Below, piece after piece: positions 7,676 to 17,293 of a DNA stretch of 64,000 bases. The stretch is from assembly GCF_009829075.1 (NCBI RefSeq), contig NZ_WUQZ01000006.1, positions 44,024 through 108,023 on the forward strand, in the 5' to 3' direction. This DNA comes from Sphingobacterium composti. Its GTDB lineage: Bacteria > Bacteroidota > Bacteroidia > Sphingobacteriales > Sphingobacteriaceae. The notes under the pieces are model-generated. The model did not search any database. It was not told the origin of the DNA and saw only the letters and a list, made by a program, of their open reading frames with translations. Numbering within the stretch: the stretch's first letter is position 1; each line of letters starts with the position of its first letter. The translations under genes and the position numbers were made by a program.

Positions 7676-8464
7676 TTACTTAGATAAATCCTTTAAATAT
7701 ATATTTCTAAATTCTACGGGTTGTCCTTCACTTTGCAATGCTATAAACCCCGATTTTAAAACAGTCCTGTCAACTTTCATTTTTGGGTCATAATTGTTTA
7801 CTATGGGACCGCCAATTTGTGGTTTTGAATAAGTCAATACAGTATCTCCATTGATAATATGTTCAACCAATGAGTCTCCATGTACAATTAATTCGGCTTT
7901 AACCCATTGATCTCCATCATATGTTTTGGATGTAGAATTAATACAATGTGTAGTCAACAATTCATTATTATAATAAATATGTGTTCCTGGTGAACACATA
8001 TTGCCTGTTGGTCTTGGTTTCCCATCATTAAGACCTCCTAAAAATTGCATCTCCACCGAAATAGGCCAATCCTGATTGGCTGGCATAGTGCGCGGATCCT
8101 GAGAGTGAAACATAACACCACTATTTCGTAATGTATAATCAGGGGCACCTGGATATAAATCTCCATAAAATCTATATTCCAATTTTAGGTGATAATGCGA
8201 ATAGGGGATATCATAATAGAGATGACCAAATCGATCATCGTATTTTTCGCCGTATCCATCATAGTTGACTTGAATAACGCTATCTATCACTCGAAAAGTA
8301 TTTGCAAAGTTGTGACCTACCTCATACGGATAGATTTTTGCAGTCCAGCCTGTGAGATCTTTACCGTTAAATAATTTTTTCCACTCCTCATTTTTATTCT
8401 TCGATGGATTACATCCTATAAATAGCAAGGAGATAATAAGAGCAGAGGAAACTTTAAAGTACAT
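7676..8464 (-). CDS. DUF1080 (3-keto-disaccharide hydrolase-like) lipoprotein
   Basis: A 262-residue exported protein. The ATG at 8464 is preferred to an upstream in-frame TTG because it gives a clean lipoprotein signal peptide ending LLFIGC, with lipid attachment at that cysteine, and avoids overlapping the gene before it. The mature part is a single DUF1080 beta-sandwich beginning WKKLFNGKDLTGW and containing SVEMQFLGG and the conserved GVMFHSQ motif. Members of this family act on 3-keto sugars or bind glycans at the cell surface. It is co-directional with an uncharacterised gene upstream and a Nudix gene downstream; the three have no obvious shared pathway. Confidence 0.85.
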   Translation of the reverse strand: MYFKVSSALIISLLFIGCNPSKNKNEEWKKLFNGKDLTGWTAKIYPYEVGHNFANTFRVIDSVIQVNYDGYGEKYDDRFGHLYYDIPYSHYHLKLEYRFYGDLYPGAPDYTLRNSGVMFHSQDPRTMPANQDWPISVEMQFLGGLNDGKPRPTGNMCSPGTHIYYNNELLTTHCINSTSKTYDGDQWVKAELIVHGDSLVEHIINGDTVLTYSKPQIGGPIVNNYDPKMKVDRTVLKSGFIALQSEGQPVEFRNIYLKDLSK

Positions 8465-8468
8465 AGTG

Positions 8469-9200
8469 TTAAATTTCAATAAAGCCTTTTTCAACTGCGG
8501 ATTCGTCTACAAACAGTACAGAATAATGTCTAGGCAATAACCAACCGATAGTATTTGAGATAAATTCAAATTTCTTTTCGTCAGCAATCTGAGGAGGGGT
8601 GAAATTGAAGACTAAGTCTTGTTTCACTTCTTGCTCATTTTCGTAATTGCGTGCGATCATCATTGCTTTTGGAGTTTCAATTCCTGCGTGTTTTAAAAAA
8701 TCACGTAATTGATTTTTTAGATATTTTGGCAAAATTGCATCTGATGGTGCCCCTACGAGTATTTGTTCGTCAGCTTGAATAAGAATTTGCTCTTTATTAT
8801 TTGAAAACACACTCTGATCAGAATAAAAAGTGTCATTCAACTCATAATTTGCTATATCACCATAAGTAAATATCCAATCTGGTCTTTCATTTTGAGGATT
8901 GATTACAATGCCAAACCCTTGCAACAAGATCGTGGGAAGTTGTTTGTTTATCACGAATGCTTGAAAACTTTCGTCTGTTTTTACATTTTGTAATTGTATG
9001 TATGGAAATCCATCACTAGCAATAACCACTTCTGGGCTACCTAATTTGAAGTTAGCTTGATCTACAGATTGAAGGAATTCTGCAACCCATTTCTCATCTC
9101 GTTCTTGAAAAGGTATTTCTAATAAAGAATTCAATATCACCGTCTTTTCTAAATCTCCTAACCCGATTTCAGGATTTTGCTCACTATTCGCTATACTCAT
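8469..9200 (-). CDS. Conserved hypothetical protein
   Basis: A 243-residue soluble protein without signal peptide or membrane segment. I do not recognise a family with confidence. It has an acidic N-terminal part (residues 1-45), a central stretch of short beta-strand-like segments and a C-terminal PRHYSVLFVDE segment. The layout resembles SseB-like proteins but the motifs are not clear enough to call. First gene of a leftward three-gene group, 4 bases before the DUF1080 start and divergent from the E1 gene. Confidence 0.7.
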   Translation of the reverse strand: MSIANSEQNPEIGLGDLEKTVILNSLLEIPFQERDEKWVAEFLQSVDQANFKLGSPEVVIASDGFPYIQLQNVKTDESFQAFVINKQLPTILLQGFGIVINPQNERPDWIFTYGDIANYELNDTFYSDQSVFSNNKEQILIQADEQILVGAPSDAILPKYLKNQLRDFLKHAGIETPKAMMIARNYENEQEVKQDLVFNFTPPQIADEKKFEFISNTIGWLLPRHYSVLFVDESAVEKGFIEI

Positions 9201-9304
9201 ATTCTTATTTTATTTCTTTAAGTTGCGCTTAAAAGTACATAATTCTTATCTATATTTTAGCTGTAATATTAAATTAATGGCTATATTGTAAAGAGTTATT
9301 TTGC

Positions 9305-9312
9305 TACTTTTG
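9305..9312 (+). promoter_or_regulatory. -7 element of the E1 dehydrogenase promoter
   Basis: TACTTTTG matches TAnnTTTG exactly and lies 20 bases before the ATG at 9333. A TTG at 9286-9288 is 16 bases upstream, closer than the usual 19, so the -33 element is uncertain. Confidence 0.5.
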
Positions 9313-9332
9313 TTGAATAAGAATATAAGTTA

Positions 9333-11753
9333 ATGATAGATTCGAAACTGAATACACCAATGGATATAGCTGCTTCAAAGTTAAGTTACGAAGATTTTCG
9401 TGAGATCATATTAAAAGATTATGAAGCTGCTGTTCAAAGTAGGTATGTAAGTTTATTGGGAAGAAAGGAAGTACTTACTGGCAAGGCGAAATTCGGCATA
9501 TTTGGAGACGGTAAAGAGGTTGCTCAAATAGCGTTGTCAAAAGTTTTTTTTGACGGAGATTGGCGATCTGGCTATTATAGAGATCAGACATGGGCTTTTG
9601 TATCGGGTATTAGTACTATTTATAACTTTTTTTCACAACTCTATGCTAATCCATCATTAGAAGCTGATATTTCTTCTGGGGGAAGACAGATGGTCGCACA
9701 TTTTTCGACAGCATTAACTGAAGAAAATGGTTCTTGGAAAGACCAAACAAAACAGAAAAATTCATTTTCCGATATATCTACTACTGGTGGACAGATGTCT
9801 CGTACATTAGGTCTAGGATTGGCATCTAAATTATATAGAAATAATAAGCAATTAGAATATTTAAAATACTTCTCTAACGGTGGTAATGAAGTTGTTTTCT
9901 GTACTGTTGGGAATGCGTCTACTTCGGAAGGTGTGTTTTGGGAAACTATTAATGCCGCTGGTGTAAAGCAAATTCCTGCAGTAATATCTATATGGGATGA
10001 TGGCTATGGTATTTCTGTTCCAAACGAAATCCAAACTACAAAATCCGATATTTCTGAAGTACTGAAAGGTTTTCAACGTGATCAATATTCTAACGGGTTT
10101 GAAATTTTTAAAGTGAAGGGTTGGGACTATGCAGGACTGTGTGAAACCTATGAAAGGGCGGCAAAAATTGCTCGGGATAAACATATTCCATGTCTTGTAC
10201 ATGTCACTGAGCTTACTCAACCACAAGGACACAGCTCTTCGGGCTCACATGAGCGTTATAAATCCAAGGAAAGATTGAAATGGGAACAAGAATACGATTG
10301 TAACCTTAAGATGCGTCAATGGATTATAAGTTCGGGTATAGCTGCTGATAACGAACTTAAAGAAATTGAATCTTCAGCTAAAGATTATGTACGCTCTGAG
10401 CAAAAACGTGCATGGACAGATTATAGAAAGTTACTACAATCGGAGATGGATGAAGCCATTCATTATTTATTTCGGATAGAAAATGAAATGGTAGAACTTC
10501 CGCTTAATAAACTTAAAAGTGCTACTGAGCCTTCCTTGCAAGAGATTTATTCCACAGTTCGTCAGGTGTTAAGAGATTTACGATTTGAACACTCAAGTGA
10601 GCTAGTTGATTTGAAATCTTGGTATAAAGAAAAGCAAAAGCTTAATGCTGAAAGATACAATAGCAAGCTTCATTCTGAAAATTCATTTTCTCCATTGCAA
10701 GTGGAGGTGTTACCCCCTCAATATAATTTGGATGCTCCAATTGTTGATGGTAGAGAAGTACTGAATGCATGCTTTGAAGCAAATTTTAAGAATGATGAAA
10801 GATTAGTTGCTTTCGGAGAAGATGTTGGGAAAATAGGAGATGTAAATCAAGGTTTTGCTGGTTTGCAAGATAAATTTGGTGATTTACGAATATTTGATAC
10901 AGGAATTCGTGAATCTGCGATTATTGGTAAGGGAATTGGATTAGCTGTTAGGGGATTGCGGCCTATTGCTGAAATACAATATTTAGATTATCTTATATAT
11001 GCACTGCCGGTTTTAAGTGATGATTTAGCATCACTTAGTTATAGAACTAAAGGTCAGCAGAAAGCTCCAGTAATAATTCGTACGCGAGGACATAGACTTG
11101 AAGGTATATGGCACTCAGGTTCACCTATGACAGTCTTGTTGGGTGCATTACGTGGTTTACATATCTGTGTACCACGAAATATGACTCAAGCAGCTGGTAT
11201 GTACAATACACTTTTGCGCGGAGATGACCCTGCAGTACTCATCGAATGTTTAAACGGTTATCGTTTGAAAGAAAAAATGCCAAATAATGTAGGTGATTTT
11301 ACTGTGCCAATTGGTATTGCAGAAGTTTTGCGCGAAGGATCGGATGTAACTGTTGTTTCTTATGGATCCACTCTACGTCTCGTGCAAGAGGCGGCAATGG
11401 AATTGGATAAAATGGGTATTTCTATAGAAATAGTTGATATACAATGTTTACAGCCATTCGATCTTACGCAGGTTGGTTTAAGTTCTTTAAGTAAAACAAA
11501 TAGAATATTGGTTGTGGATGAAGATATGCCGGGTGGTGCTTCAGCATTTATTTTGCAGCAAATTCTGGAAAAACAAGATGGTTATTACCATTTAGATAGT
11601 AAACCTAGGACACTTTCTGCCAAGGCGCATCGTCCACCTTATGGGTCAGATGGGGATTATTTTACTAAGCCTTCAGTAGATGATATTATTGAATCGGTTT
11701 ATGAGATCATGAATGACGTAAATCCACAACAATTTCCTAAATACTTAGTATAA
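9333..11753 (+). CDS. Fused E1 alpha/beta subunits of a branched-chain 2-oxoacid (or pyruvate-type) dehydrogenase
   Basis: An 806-residue thiamine-diphosphate enzyme that decarboxylates a 2-oxoacid and passes the acyl group to the lipoyl domain of E2. Residues 1-400 correspond to the alpha subunit, with the cofactor-binding stretch GNASTSEG and DDGYGISVP; residues 465-806 are the beta subunit, with RESAIIGKGIGLA and VLLIEC-type motifs and the C-terminal transketolase domain (VVDEDMPGGA). Fusions of this kind are common in Bacteroidota and are usually annotated as 2-oxoisovalerate dehydrogenase. No E2 or E3 gene is nearby. The substrate is inferred from family, not proven. Confidence 0.9.
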   Translation: MIDSKLNTPMDIAASKLSYEDFREIILKDYEAAVQSRYVSLLGRKEVLTGKAKFGIFGDGKEVAQIALSKVFFDGDWRSGYYRDQTWAFVSGISTIYNFFSQLYANPSLEADISSGGRQMVAHFSTALTEENGSWKDQTKQKNSFSDISTTGGQMSRTLGLGLASKLYRNNKQLEYLKYFSNGGNEVVFCTVGNASTSEGVFWETINAAGVKQIPAVISIWDDGYGISVPNEIQTTKSDISEVLKGFQRDQYSNGFEIFKVKGWDYAGLCETYERAAKIARDKHIPCLVHVTELTQPQGHSSSGSHERYKSKERLKWEQEYDCNLKMRQWIISSGIAADNELKEIESSAKDYVRSEQKRAWTDYRKLLQSEMDEAIHYLFRIENEMVELPLNKLKSATEPSLQEIYSTVRQVLRDLRFEHSSELVDLKSWYKEKQKLNAERYNSKLHSENSFSPLQVEVLPPQYNLDAPIVDGREVLNACFEANFKNDERLVAFGEDVGKIGDVNQGFAGLQDKFGDLRIFDTGIRESAIIGKGIGLAVRGLRPIAEIQYLDYLIYALPVLSDDLASLSYRTKGQQKAPVIIRTRGHRLEGIWHSGSPMTVLLGALRGLHICVPRNMTQAAGMYNTLLRGDDPAVLIECLNGYRLKEKMPNNVGDFTVPIGIAEVLREGSDVTVVSYGSTLRLVQEAAMELDKMGISIEIVDIQCLQPFDLTQVGLSSLSKTNRILVVDEDMPGGASAFILQQILEKQDGYYHLDSKPRTLSAKAHRPPYGSDGDYFTKPSVDDIIESVYEIMNDVNPQQFPKYLV

Positions 11754-11773
11754 AGAATTGAGTTTTTTGAATG

Positions 11774-12625
11774 TTAAAATATAGAGGCAGCACCAATAAG
11801 TGCTGCTTTTTCAGCATATAGGGCTTTAGTAATTTTAAATTCTGAAAAATAGTACTCATCATGTATTATATCCCAAGCTTTAGAAATATTACCACCAATC
11901 ACGAAGTTTTTGCATTGATGCAATTCACTAAAAAATGTAAGAAAATCTTTAAGGTGTATTCTATATTCTTGGATTAAAATTTCGAACGCATCAGTGTTTT
12001 GATGGTTTTCAATTATTTCTTTAAATCCATTTTCTTTGGTTCCTGAGAGTTCGTGGAATCTGTAGGTAAACCAACGTGTAACTAAATATTCCTCAAAAAT
12101 AGAGTTGCCATATTTTTGTTGCCACAAATCTGCATCAAAGGCTTTGATTCCTTTTTTCCAAACTGCGCTACCTAATCCAGTACCAAGAGTTATGCCCAAT
12201 ACTTTATCTTCATTGTCTAGCTTTTGCGCATATACTTCACCCTGTAGAAAAGCCGCGGCGTCATTAATGTATTTTATTTCGATTGATGGAATTTGTAGTT
12301 CATGTTTGATTCCATCAGTGATACTCAATTTATATAAAGAATCATATTTATCCTGATTTTTCATCAATGAAATGCCTTTATCATAATCAAAAGGTCCAGG
12401 CATCGCTATTCCAATAAAATTAATCGGAGAGTTATATTGGGTTATACAAGATTTAATATTATCCGCCCATTGTTGAAAAATCGATTTAGCATTTGAAGTT
12501 GAATTTATGTGTACACGTGTTAGTGTAGGAGATAAAATTTCCCAACCATTTGTTTTGACAATAGCAGAAGTAATATGTGTGCCACCAATGTCACATGCTA
12601 ATATATAAGAATGATTTTCAGACAT
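11774..12625 (-). CDS. ROK-like sugar kinase / glucokinase-type protein
   Basis: A 283-residue ASKHA-fold protein. The phosphate-1 loop CDIGGTHITSA is at residues 11-21, a MPGPFD loop near residue 95 and the phosphate-2 motif LGTGLGSAVW at about residue 145. It lacks the CxCGxxGCxE zinc signature of typical ROK kinases, so it belongs to a divergent branch. It probably phosphorylates a hexose in the cytoplasm. Convergent with the E1 gene 20 bases away. Substrate unknown. Confidence 0.75.
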   Translation of the reverse strand: MSENHSYILACDIGGTHITSAIVKTNGWEILSPTLTRVHINSTSNAKSIFQQWADNIKSCITQYNSPINFIGIAMPGPFDYDKGISLMKNQDKYDSLYKLSITDGIKHELQIPSIEIKYINDAAAFLQGEVYAQKLDNEDKVLGITLGTGLGSAVWKKGIKAFDADLWQQKYGNSIFEEYLVTRWFTYRFHELSGTKENGFKEIIENHQNTDAFEILIQEYRIHLKDFLTFFSELHQCKNFVIGGNISKAWDIIHDEYYFSEFKITKALYAEKAALIGAASIF

Positions 12626-12736
12626 TATAATTTAGAGTTTTCTTAGTTAACATTCCAAATATATGTTTTATATTTAAGTTTTGAATACAATATTTTTAAC
12701 AAGCTGATTAGTAGAAATATTTGTTAAAAATATCAT

Positions 12737-12771
12737 AAAAGCAGTCTCCGATTATCTCGGAGACTGCTTTT
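12737..12771 (-). terminator. Terminator at the end of the aromatic operon
   Basis: A 15-bp perfect stem (12737-12751 / 12757-12771, core gcagtctccga) with a 5-base loop overlaps the first bases of the aroC stop codon. The 3' arm ends in four T on the minus strand, followed by more AT-rich sequence. It also faces the start region of the kinase gene, where it would insulate the two units. Confidence 0.8.
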
Positions 12772-13858
12772 ACATTCTATATGCTCTTTGTTTTAATAAC
12801 TGATCAGCTATTACTAATGCCGCCATAGCTTCGACAATAATGACGGCTCGTGGAACAACACAAGGGTCGTGTCTTCCTTTACCTGAAATTGTCGTTTCTT
12901 CACCTGCTTGATTCAACGTTTCTTGGTCACGCATAATCGTAGCAACAGCTTTGAAAGCTACTTTGAAAGTAATATCCATACCATTTGAAATACCACCTTG
13001 TATACCTCCTGAAAAGTTAGTTCTTGTAACAACCTTATCATTTTCTGTAGTGAATATATCATTGTGTTCTGAACCACGCATTCTTGAACCCTCAAAACCA
13101 GAACCATATTCAAAACCATGTACAGCATTGATACTTAACATCGCTTTTCCAAGTTCTGCATGTAATCTGTCGAATACAGGTTCGCCTAATCCAGCTGGTA
13201 CACCTCTAATAATAGTAGAAATACGTCCGCCAACAGTATCCCCGTTTTTGCGAACATTATCAATGAAATCAATCATTTCATTTGCAGTAGCGAGGTCAGC
13301 ACATCGTGCAATATTCGATTCACGAGTTTCTAATAAAGATTTCAAATCAGAAGAATCTACGTTTGGTGCTTCAATTTGACCTACTCCTGAGACATGCGCG
13401 AAAATCTCGATACCTTGTTGTTTTAAAAATAATTTGGCGATAGCACCTGCCGCTACACGAGCTGCTGTTTCGCGTGCTGAAGAACGACCACCGCCTCGGT
13501 AATCACGAATGCCGTATTTCATTTGGTACGTGTAATCGGCATGCGAAGGACGAAATTTATCTGCTATATGCGAGTAATCTTTAGAACGTTGGTCTTCGTT
13601 GGGAATCACAATCGAAATGGGGGTACCCGTTGATTTTCCTTCGAAAACACCTGATAAAATTTGTGCTGTATCGCTTTCTTTACGTTGTGTTGTGATTTTT
13701 GATTGACCAGGTTTGCGCTTATCCAATTCTGATTGGATAAATGCTTCGTCAATATCAATATTTGATGGGCAACCATCCACAATAACACCGATAGCTTTGC
13801 CATGTGATTCACCAAAGGTGGTTATTCTGAATAAATCGCCAAATGAATTTCCTGCCAT
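12770..13858 (-). CDS. aroC: Chorismate synthase
   Basis: A 362-residue enzyme converting 5-enolpyruvylshikimate 3-phosphate to chorismate with reduced FMN, the last step of the shikimate pathway. Family signatures are [16 protein letters not shown] at residues 16-31, [21 protein letters not shown] at about 120 (described by position), and the C-terminal [12 protein letters not shown]. Length is standard. It is the last gene of the pheA operon, separated from aroA by 177 bases holding several inverted repeats. Confidence 0.98.
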   Translation of the reverse strand: MAGNSFGDLFRITTFGESHGKAIGVIVDGCPSNIDIDEAFIQSELDKRKPGQSKITTQRKESDTAQILSGVFEGKSTGTPISIVIPNEDQRSKDYSHIADKFRPSHADYTYQMKYGIRDYRGGGRSSARETAARVAAGAIAKLFLKQQGIEIFAHVSGVGQIEAPNVDSSDLKSLLETRESNIARCADLATANEMIDFIDNVRKNGDTVGGRISTIIRGVPAGLGEPVFDRLHAELGKAMLSINAVHGFEYGSGFEGSRMRGSEHNDIFTTENDKVVTRTNFSGGIQGGISNGMDITFKVAFKAVATIMRDQETLNQAGEETTISGKGRHDPCVVPRAVIIVEAMAALVIADQLLKQRAYRM

Positions 13859-13862
13859 AATG

Positions 13863-13938
13863 ATTAGTATATTACTAATATAATTATTTATGCCCTCATG
13901 CCGGGCAGGCAGTCACTTTTTTTCCGCAAAAAGTAACT
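13863..13938. repeat. Pair of small inverted repeats between aroA and aroC
   Basis: attagta / tactaat (13863-13879, 3-base loop) and agtcacttttt / aaaaagtaact (13911-13938, one mismatch) flank a GC-rich block (ccgggcaggc) that stands out in this AT-rich genome. The composition suggests a repetitive extragenic element rather than a functional gene part. Confidence 0.5.
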
Positions 13939-13948
13939 AAATTTTAAA

Positions 13949-14023
13949 AACGTCATTCCGATAATGGGAGTAATCTGTAGTATTAGATTTCTCTCTACAC
14001 TTCGTTTCGTTCGAAATGACGTT
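13949..14023. repeat. 75-bp MITE/REP-like element with 13-bp terminal inverted repeats
   Basis: The ends aacgtcattccga (13949-13961) and tcgaaatgacgtt (14011-14023) are inverted repeats with 12 of 13 positions matching. The interior is not coding. Elements with cgtcatt...aatgacg ends are seen as dispersed intergenic repeats in many Bacteroidota; copy number in this genome cannot be judged from one window. It lies inside the aromatic operon. Confidence 0.55.
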
Positions 14024-14035
14024 CAGAGTAATTTT

Positions 14036-15286
14036 TTATTCCGCTATCGAAAAACCTTGTGCTGCTAAATGTTCCCAATACATTGGATACGATTTTTCAA
14101 CTACATGTGGTTCTTCAATTTGAATTGCCTGAAAAACTAAAGCCAAAGGTGCAAAAGCCATTGCCATTCTATGGTCTTCGTATGTTGCAATTGAAATGGA
14201 ACTCGGCTTTTGTACATTGTCCGTATTCAAATGATAAACTTCATTATCTTCTGTAAATGTAGCTCCGAACTTTCCAATTTCATTTTGCAATGCAGCAATA
14301 CGGTCTGTTTCTTTTATTTTTAAAGTTTCTAAACCTGTAAAAGAAACATTGCGTTTCAAAACAGCAGCCACAACCACTACAGTTTGTGCTAAATCTGGAC
14401 ATTCTTTCAAATCAAATAACTTCTTGTCTGATTGTAAAGCTATCTTTTGAAGCAAGATTCCTTTTTCTTCGAAAGTTGTTTTTACACCAAAATGCTCCAT
14501 GATTTCTGCAATCGCAATATCACCTTGCAGACTGTTTTTCTTCAAACCTGGAAGTCGAATTTCAGCTTCTTCGGCCAAAGCTACCATAGCGTACCAGTAC
14601 GATGCTGCACTCCAATCTGGTTCTACGTAGATAGTTGCTTCTTTAGCTTCTTGCGGAAGAATTTGAATACTATTGCCATCCCAAGTATGTTGAATTCCAG
14701 CTTCAGCTAACATGTTTAGCGTCATAGTTACATAAGGACGCGAAGTCAATTCGCCTTCAATTTCAATAGTCAATCCTTTTTTTAAGGAAGAGGCTATTAA
14801 TAACAAAGAAGAAATGTATTGACTACTTACGTCGCCTTTGATGCTCACCTTATCTTTGCTTTGAAATAATTTGCCCTCAATATGCAAAGGAGGGAAGCCC
14901 GATTTGTTTACGTAATGTACGTCTGCACCGATTGTTTTCAAGGCATCTACCAAAATGCCAATAGGACGTTGTTGCATACGTTCTGTTCCGGTCAAGATAA
15001 AATCTCCTGGAATCAGATTCAAATACGACGTCATAAAACGCATTGCTGTACCCGCGGGACCGATATCAATTGTTTTCTGACCTTCACCTTCAGCGTTAGC
15101 ATCTTTGATGGCTTTGGTAAGCAATACCGTATCATCCGCTTCAGAAAGGTTTTCGATCGTAACTTTCTCTTTGCTAAGTGCTTGTATAATAAGAGCACGG
15201 TTGCTCTCTGACTTGGAGCCAGTAAGTTGAACCGTGCCACTTAATTTTTTTGTTGAATGAGATAGCTTAATGCTTGATTGACTCAT
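14036..15286 (-). CDS. aroA: 3-phosphoshikimate 1-carboxyvinyltransferase (EPSP synthase)
   Basis: A 416-residue enzyme transferring enolpyruvate from PEP to shikimate 3-phosphate. Visible motifs: LTGSKSESNRALIIQAL near residue 22 (phosphate binding), GPAGTAMRFM near residue 77 (the family LxxxNxGTxxR-like loop), and DHRMAMAFAPLAL near residue 370. The N-terminal SKSxSNRA motif is intact. Its ATG overlaps the stop of the upstream gene by one base (TAATG), so translation is coupled. It belongs to the pheA operon. Confidence 0.96.
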   Translation of the reverse strand: MSQSSIKLSHSTKKLSGTVQLTGSKSESNRALIIQALSKEKVTIENLSEADDTVLLTKAIKDANAEGEGQKTIDIGPAGTAMRFMTSYLNLIPGDFILTGTERMQQRPIGILVDALKTIGADVHYVNKSGFPPLHIEGKLFQSKDKVSIKGDVSSQYISSLLLIASSLKKGLTIEIEGELTSRPYVTMTLNMLAEAGIQHTWDGNSIQILPQEAKEATIYVEPDWSAASYWYAMVALAEEAEIRLPGLKKNSLQGDIAIAEIMEHFGVKTTFEEKGILLQKIALQSDKKLFDLKECPDLAQTVVVVAAVLKRNVSFTGLETLKIKETDRIAALQNEIGKFGATFTEDNEVYHLNTDNVQKPSSISIATYEDHRMAMAFAPLALVFQAIQIEEPHVVEKSYPMYWEHLAAQGFSIAE

Positions 15287-16398
15287 TATGCCTCCGCCGT
15301 TGTTTTAACGTTCATGATTTCATTCTGCTTGCGAATAGATTCGTTGTGCAATAACTCTAAGTATTTCACAGAGAAGTCTTCGCCCAAATTCAACGCTTTA
15401 GCTAATTGCACGCGTTTTTGAATAATTTCATCCCAACGAGAAACTTGTAAAATAGTTACGTTGTTATCACGTTTGTACTCACCAATTTTTTCAGCTACTT
15501 TCATACGGTCGCCAATCAACTTTAAGATTTGGTCATCCAATTTGTCAATTTGTGAGCGCAATTCAGCTAATTTGTCTGAGAATGCTGGGTCAGCAGATTC
15601 TGGTTGACGGTATGATAAATTGTCCAATAATTCAGCTAAAGCAGCAGGAGTAACTTGTTGTTTTGCATCAGTCCAAGCTACTGAAGGATCGATGTGTGAC
15701 TCAATGATGAAACCTTGCATATCCATATCCATTGCTTTTTGCGCAACGTAAGGAATCAATTCACGGTTACCACAGATGTGGCTAGGGTCATTAATAATAG
15801 GTAATTCTGGAGCAATTGTTTTTAATTGAATCGCTAAATCCCACATTGGCTCATTACGGAAAGCTGTTTTTTCGTATGATGAGAAACCACGGTGTATAGC
15901 AGCAATTTTTTTGATTCCAGCACCATTAACACGCTCTAATGCACCAATCCATAACGATAAATCTGGGTTGACAGGGTTTTTAACGATAACTGGAACATCT
16001 TTTCCGTATGCTTTGATTGCATCAGCTATTTCTTGCACAGTGAATGGGTTTGCTGTAGAACGCGCACCAATCCATAAGATATCTACACCAGAATCTAAAG
16101 CTTCTTTTACGTGTTGCGCTGTAGCAACCTCTGTAGCAGTTAATAAACCAGTTTCTTCTTTTGCACGTTTCAACCACTCTAATCCAATACTTCCGATACC
16201 TTCAAATTCTCCTGGACGTGTACGTGGTTTCCAAATACCAGCACGTAATACATGAACCTTGCCTGTATTTGCTAGTAAATGTGCTGTAGATAATAATTGC
16301 TCTTCAGTCTCTGCACTACATGGACCTGATATAATTAATGGTTTGCCGTCTGTATTTATCCAAGAGTTTAATGGTTGGATTTCTAATGAATGTTTCAT
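15286..16398 (-). CDS. Bifunctional 3-deoxy-7-phosphoheptulonate synthase / chorismate mutase type II
   Basis: A 370-residue fusion. Residues 1-265 are a DAHP synthase barrel of the KDO8P-synthase-like class (GPCSAE near residue 26, KPRTRPGEF near 58, DPSHICGNR near 205), which condenses PEP and erythrose 4-phosphate at the entry to the shikimate pathway. Residues 270-360 are an AroQ chorismate mutase (RSQIDKLDDQILKLIGDRM), which makes prephenate for Phe and Tyr. The fusion allows allosteric control of DAHP synthase through the mutase domain in related enzymes. It lies 53 bases after pheA, which uses the prephenate. Confidence 0.95.
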   Translation of the reverse strand: MKHSLEIQPLNSWINTDGKPLIISGPCSAETEEQLLSTAHLLANTGKVHVLRAGIWKPRTRPGEFEGIGSIGLEWLKRAKEETGLLTATEVATAQHVKEALDSGVDILWIGARSTANPFTVQEIADAIKAYGKDVPVIVKNPVNPDLSLWIGALERVNGAGIKKIAAIHRGFSSYEKTAFRNEPMWDLAIQLKTIAPELPIINDPSHICGNRELIPYVAQKAMDMDMQGFIIESHIDPSVAWTDAKQQVTPAALAELLDNLSYRQPESADPAFSDKLAELRSQIDKLDDQILKLIGDRMKVAEKIGEYKRDNNVTILQVSRWDEIIQKRVQLAKALNLGEDFSVKYLELLHNESIRKQNEIMNVKTTAEA

Positions 16399-16451
16399 TC
16401 TTATTTCAATTTTTTTATTTACAATTTGATTAGTTACTCTATTTGTTTGTG

Positions 16452-17276
16452 TTATACTTTTTCATTTTTAATGTATTCGCCCATAATGCTGAAATTCACC
16501 GTGTGTTTTAATACTTTGCGAATGGCTGCATCGAAGTCTGATTGTTTTTTCCATTCTACGTCGACATAAAAATCATATTCATTGCGACGACCGACTACTG
16601 GCATCGATTGAATTTTGCTCAGATTAACGTTTTGTTCGGCAAAACATTGCAATACTGCCGCTAAAGCTCCTACTGCATTACCTGTTTGGAATGAAAGTGA
16701 AGCCTTATTCGCGTTTTTCTGTTCTACTACTTCGTTTGCTAGAATAAGAAAACGCGTTGCATTTTTTTTATGCGTCTCAATTCTCTTTTCTAAAATATTA
16801 AGACCATAGATTTTAGCTGCATATTCACTGGCGATAGCTGCTGTTGAAGTCAATTTATCTTCTGCAATTTTCTTAGCGCAGCCCGCAGTGTCCATTCCCT
16901 CTTTGATTGTCCATTCTGGATGTTCTCCCAAAAATTCATCACATTGACGTATTGCAATAGGGTGCGACTCCACAGTTTGAATATCGCTTAGCTTTACGCC
17001 AGGCAAAGCCAAAAGATTTTGTTGAATATTCAAATGTACTTCGCCAATTATATGGAATCTGTAATCTCTCAATAAGTTGTAATTCGGTAGGATACTTCCT
17101 GCAATAGAATTTTCGATTGCCATCACCACATAATCTGCTTTGCCTTGTTTTAGCATTTCGCAGGTTTGTTTGAAAGAACCACACTCAATAGTTTCGATAT
17201 CTTGACCGAAATACTTGTAAGCAGCCTCTTCGTGGAATGATGCTTTAACACCTTGAATTGCAATTTTTATACTCAT
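16452..17276 (-). CDS. pheA: Prephenate dehydratase
   Basis: A 274-residue enzyme turning prephenate into phenylpyruvate for phenylalanine synthesis. The N-terminal catalytic domain (residues 1-180) contains AIENSIAGSI near residue 53 and ESHPIAIRQC near 103, and the Thr-Arg pair essential for catalysis in NATRFLIL near 170. Residues 195-270 are an ACT domain (SLSFQTGNAVGALAAVL, then LSKIQSMPV, which matches the ESRP-type Phe-binding element) expected to give feedback inhibition by Phe. There is no fused chorismate mutase; that activity is in the next gene. First structural gene after the leader/attenuator. Confidence 0.96.
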   Translation of the reverse strand: MSIKIAIQGVKASFHEEAAYKYFGQDIETIECGSFKQTCEMLKQGKADYVVMAIENSIAGSILPNYNLLRDYRFHIIGEVHLNIQQNLLALPGVKLSDIQTVESHPIAIRQCDEFLGEHPEWTIKEGMDTAGCAKKIAEDKLTSTAAIASEYAAKIYGLNILEKRIETHKKNATRFLILANEVVEQKNANKASLSFQTGNAVGALAAVLQCFAEQNVNLSKIQSMPVVGRRNEYDFYVDVEWKKQSDFDAAIRKVLKHTVNFSIMGEYIKNEKV

Positions 17277-17293
17277 GTTGTTTCTATGTTCAC

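Noticed and set aside
8465..8494. TTG start for the DUF1080 lipoprotein
   Set aside because: It overlaps the upstream gene by 26 bases and disturbs the signal peptide; the ATG at 8464 gives a clean lipoprotein signal.
12951..13379. Long antisense open frames inside aroC, aroA, the DAHP synthase and other genes
   Set aside because: They lie opposite strongly recognised genes, lack family motifs and have the composition expected of the reverse strand of coding sequence.
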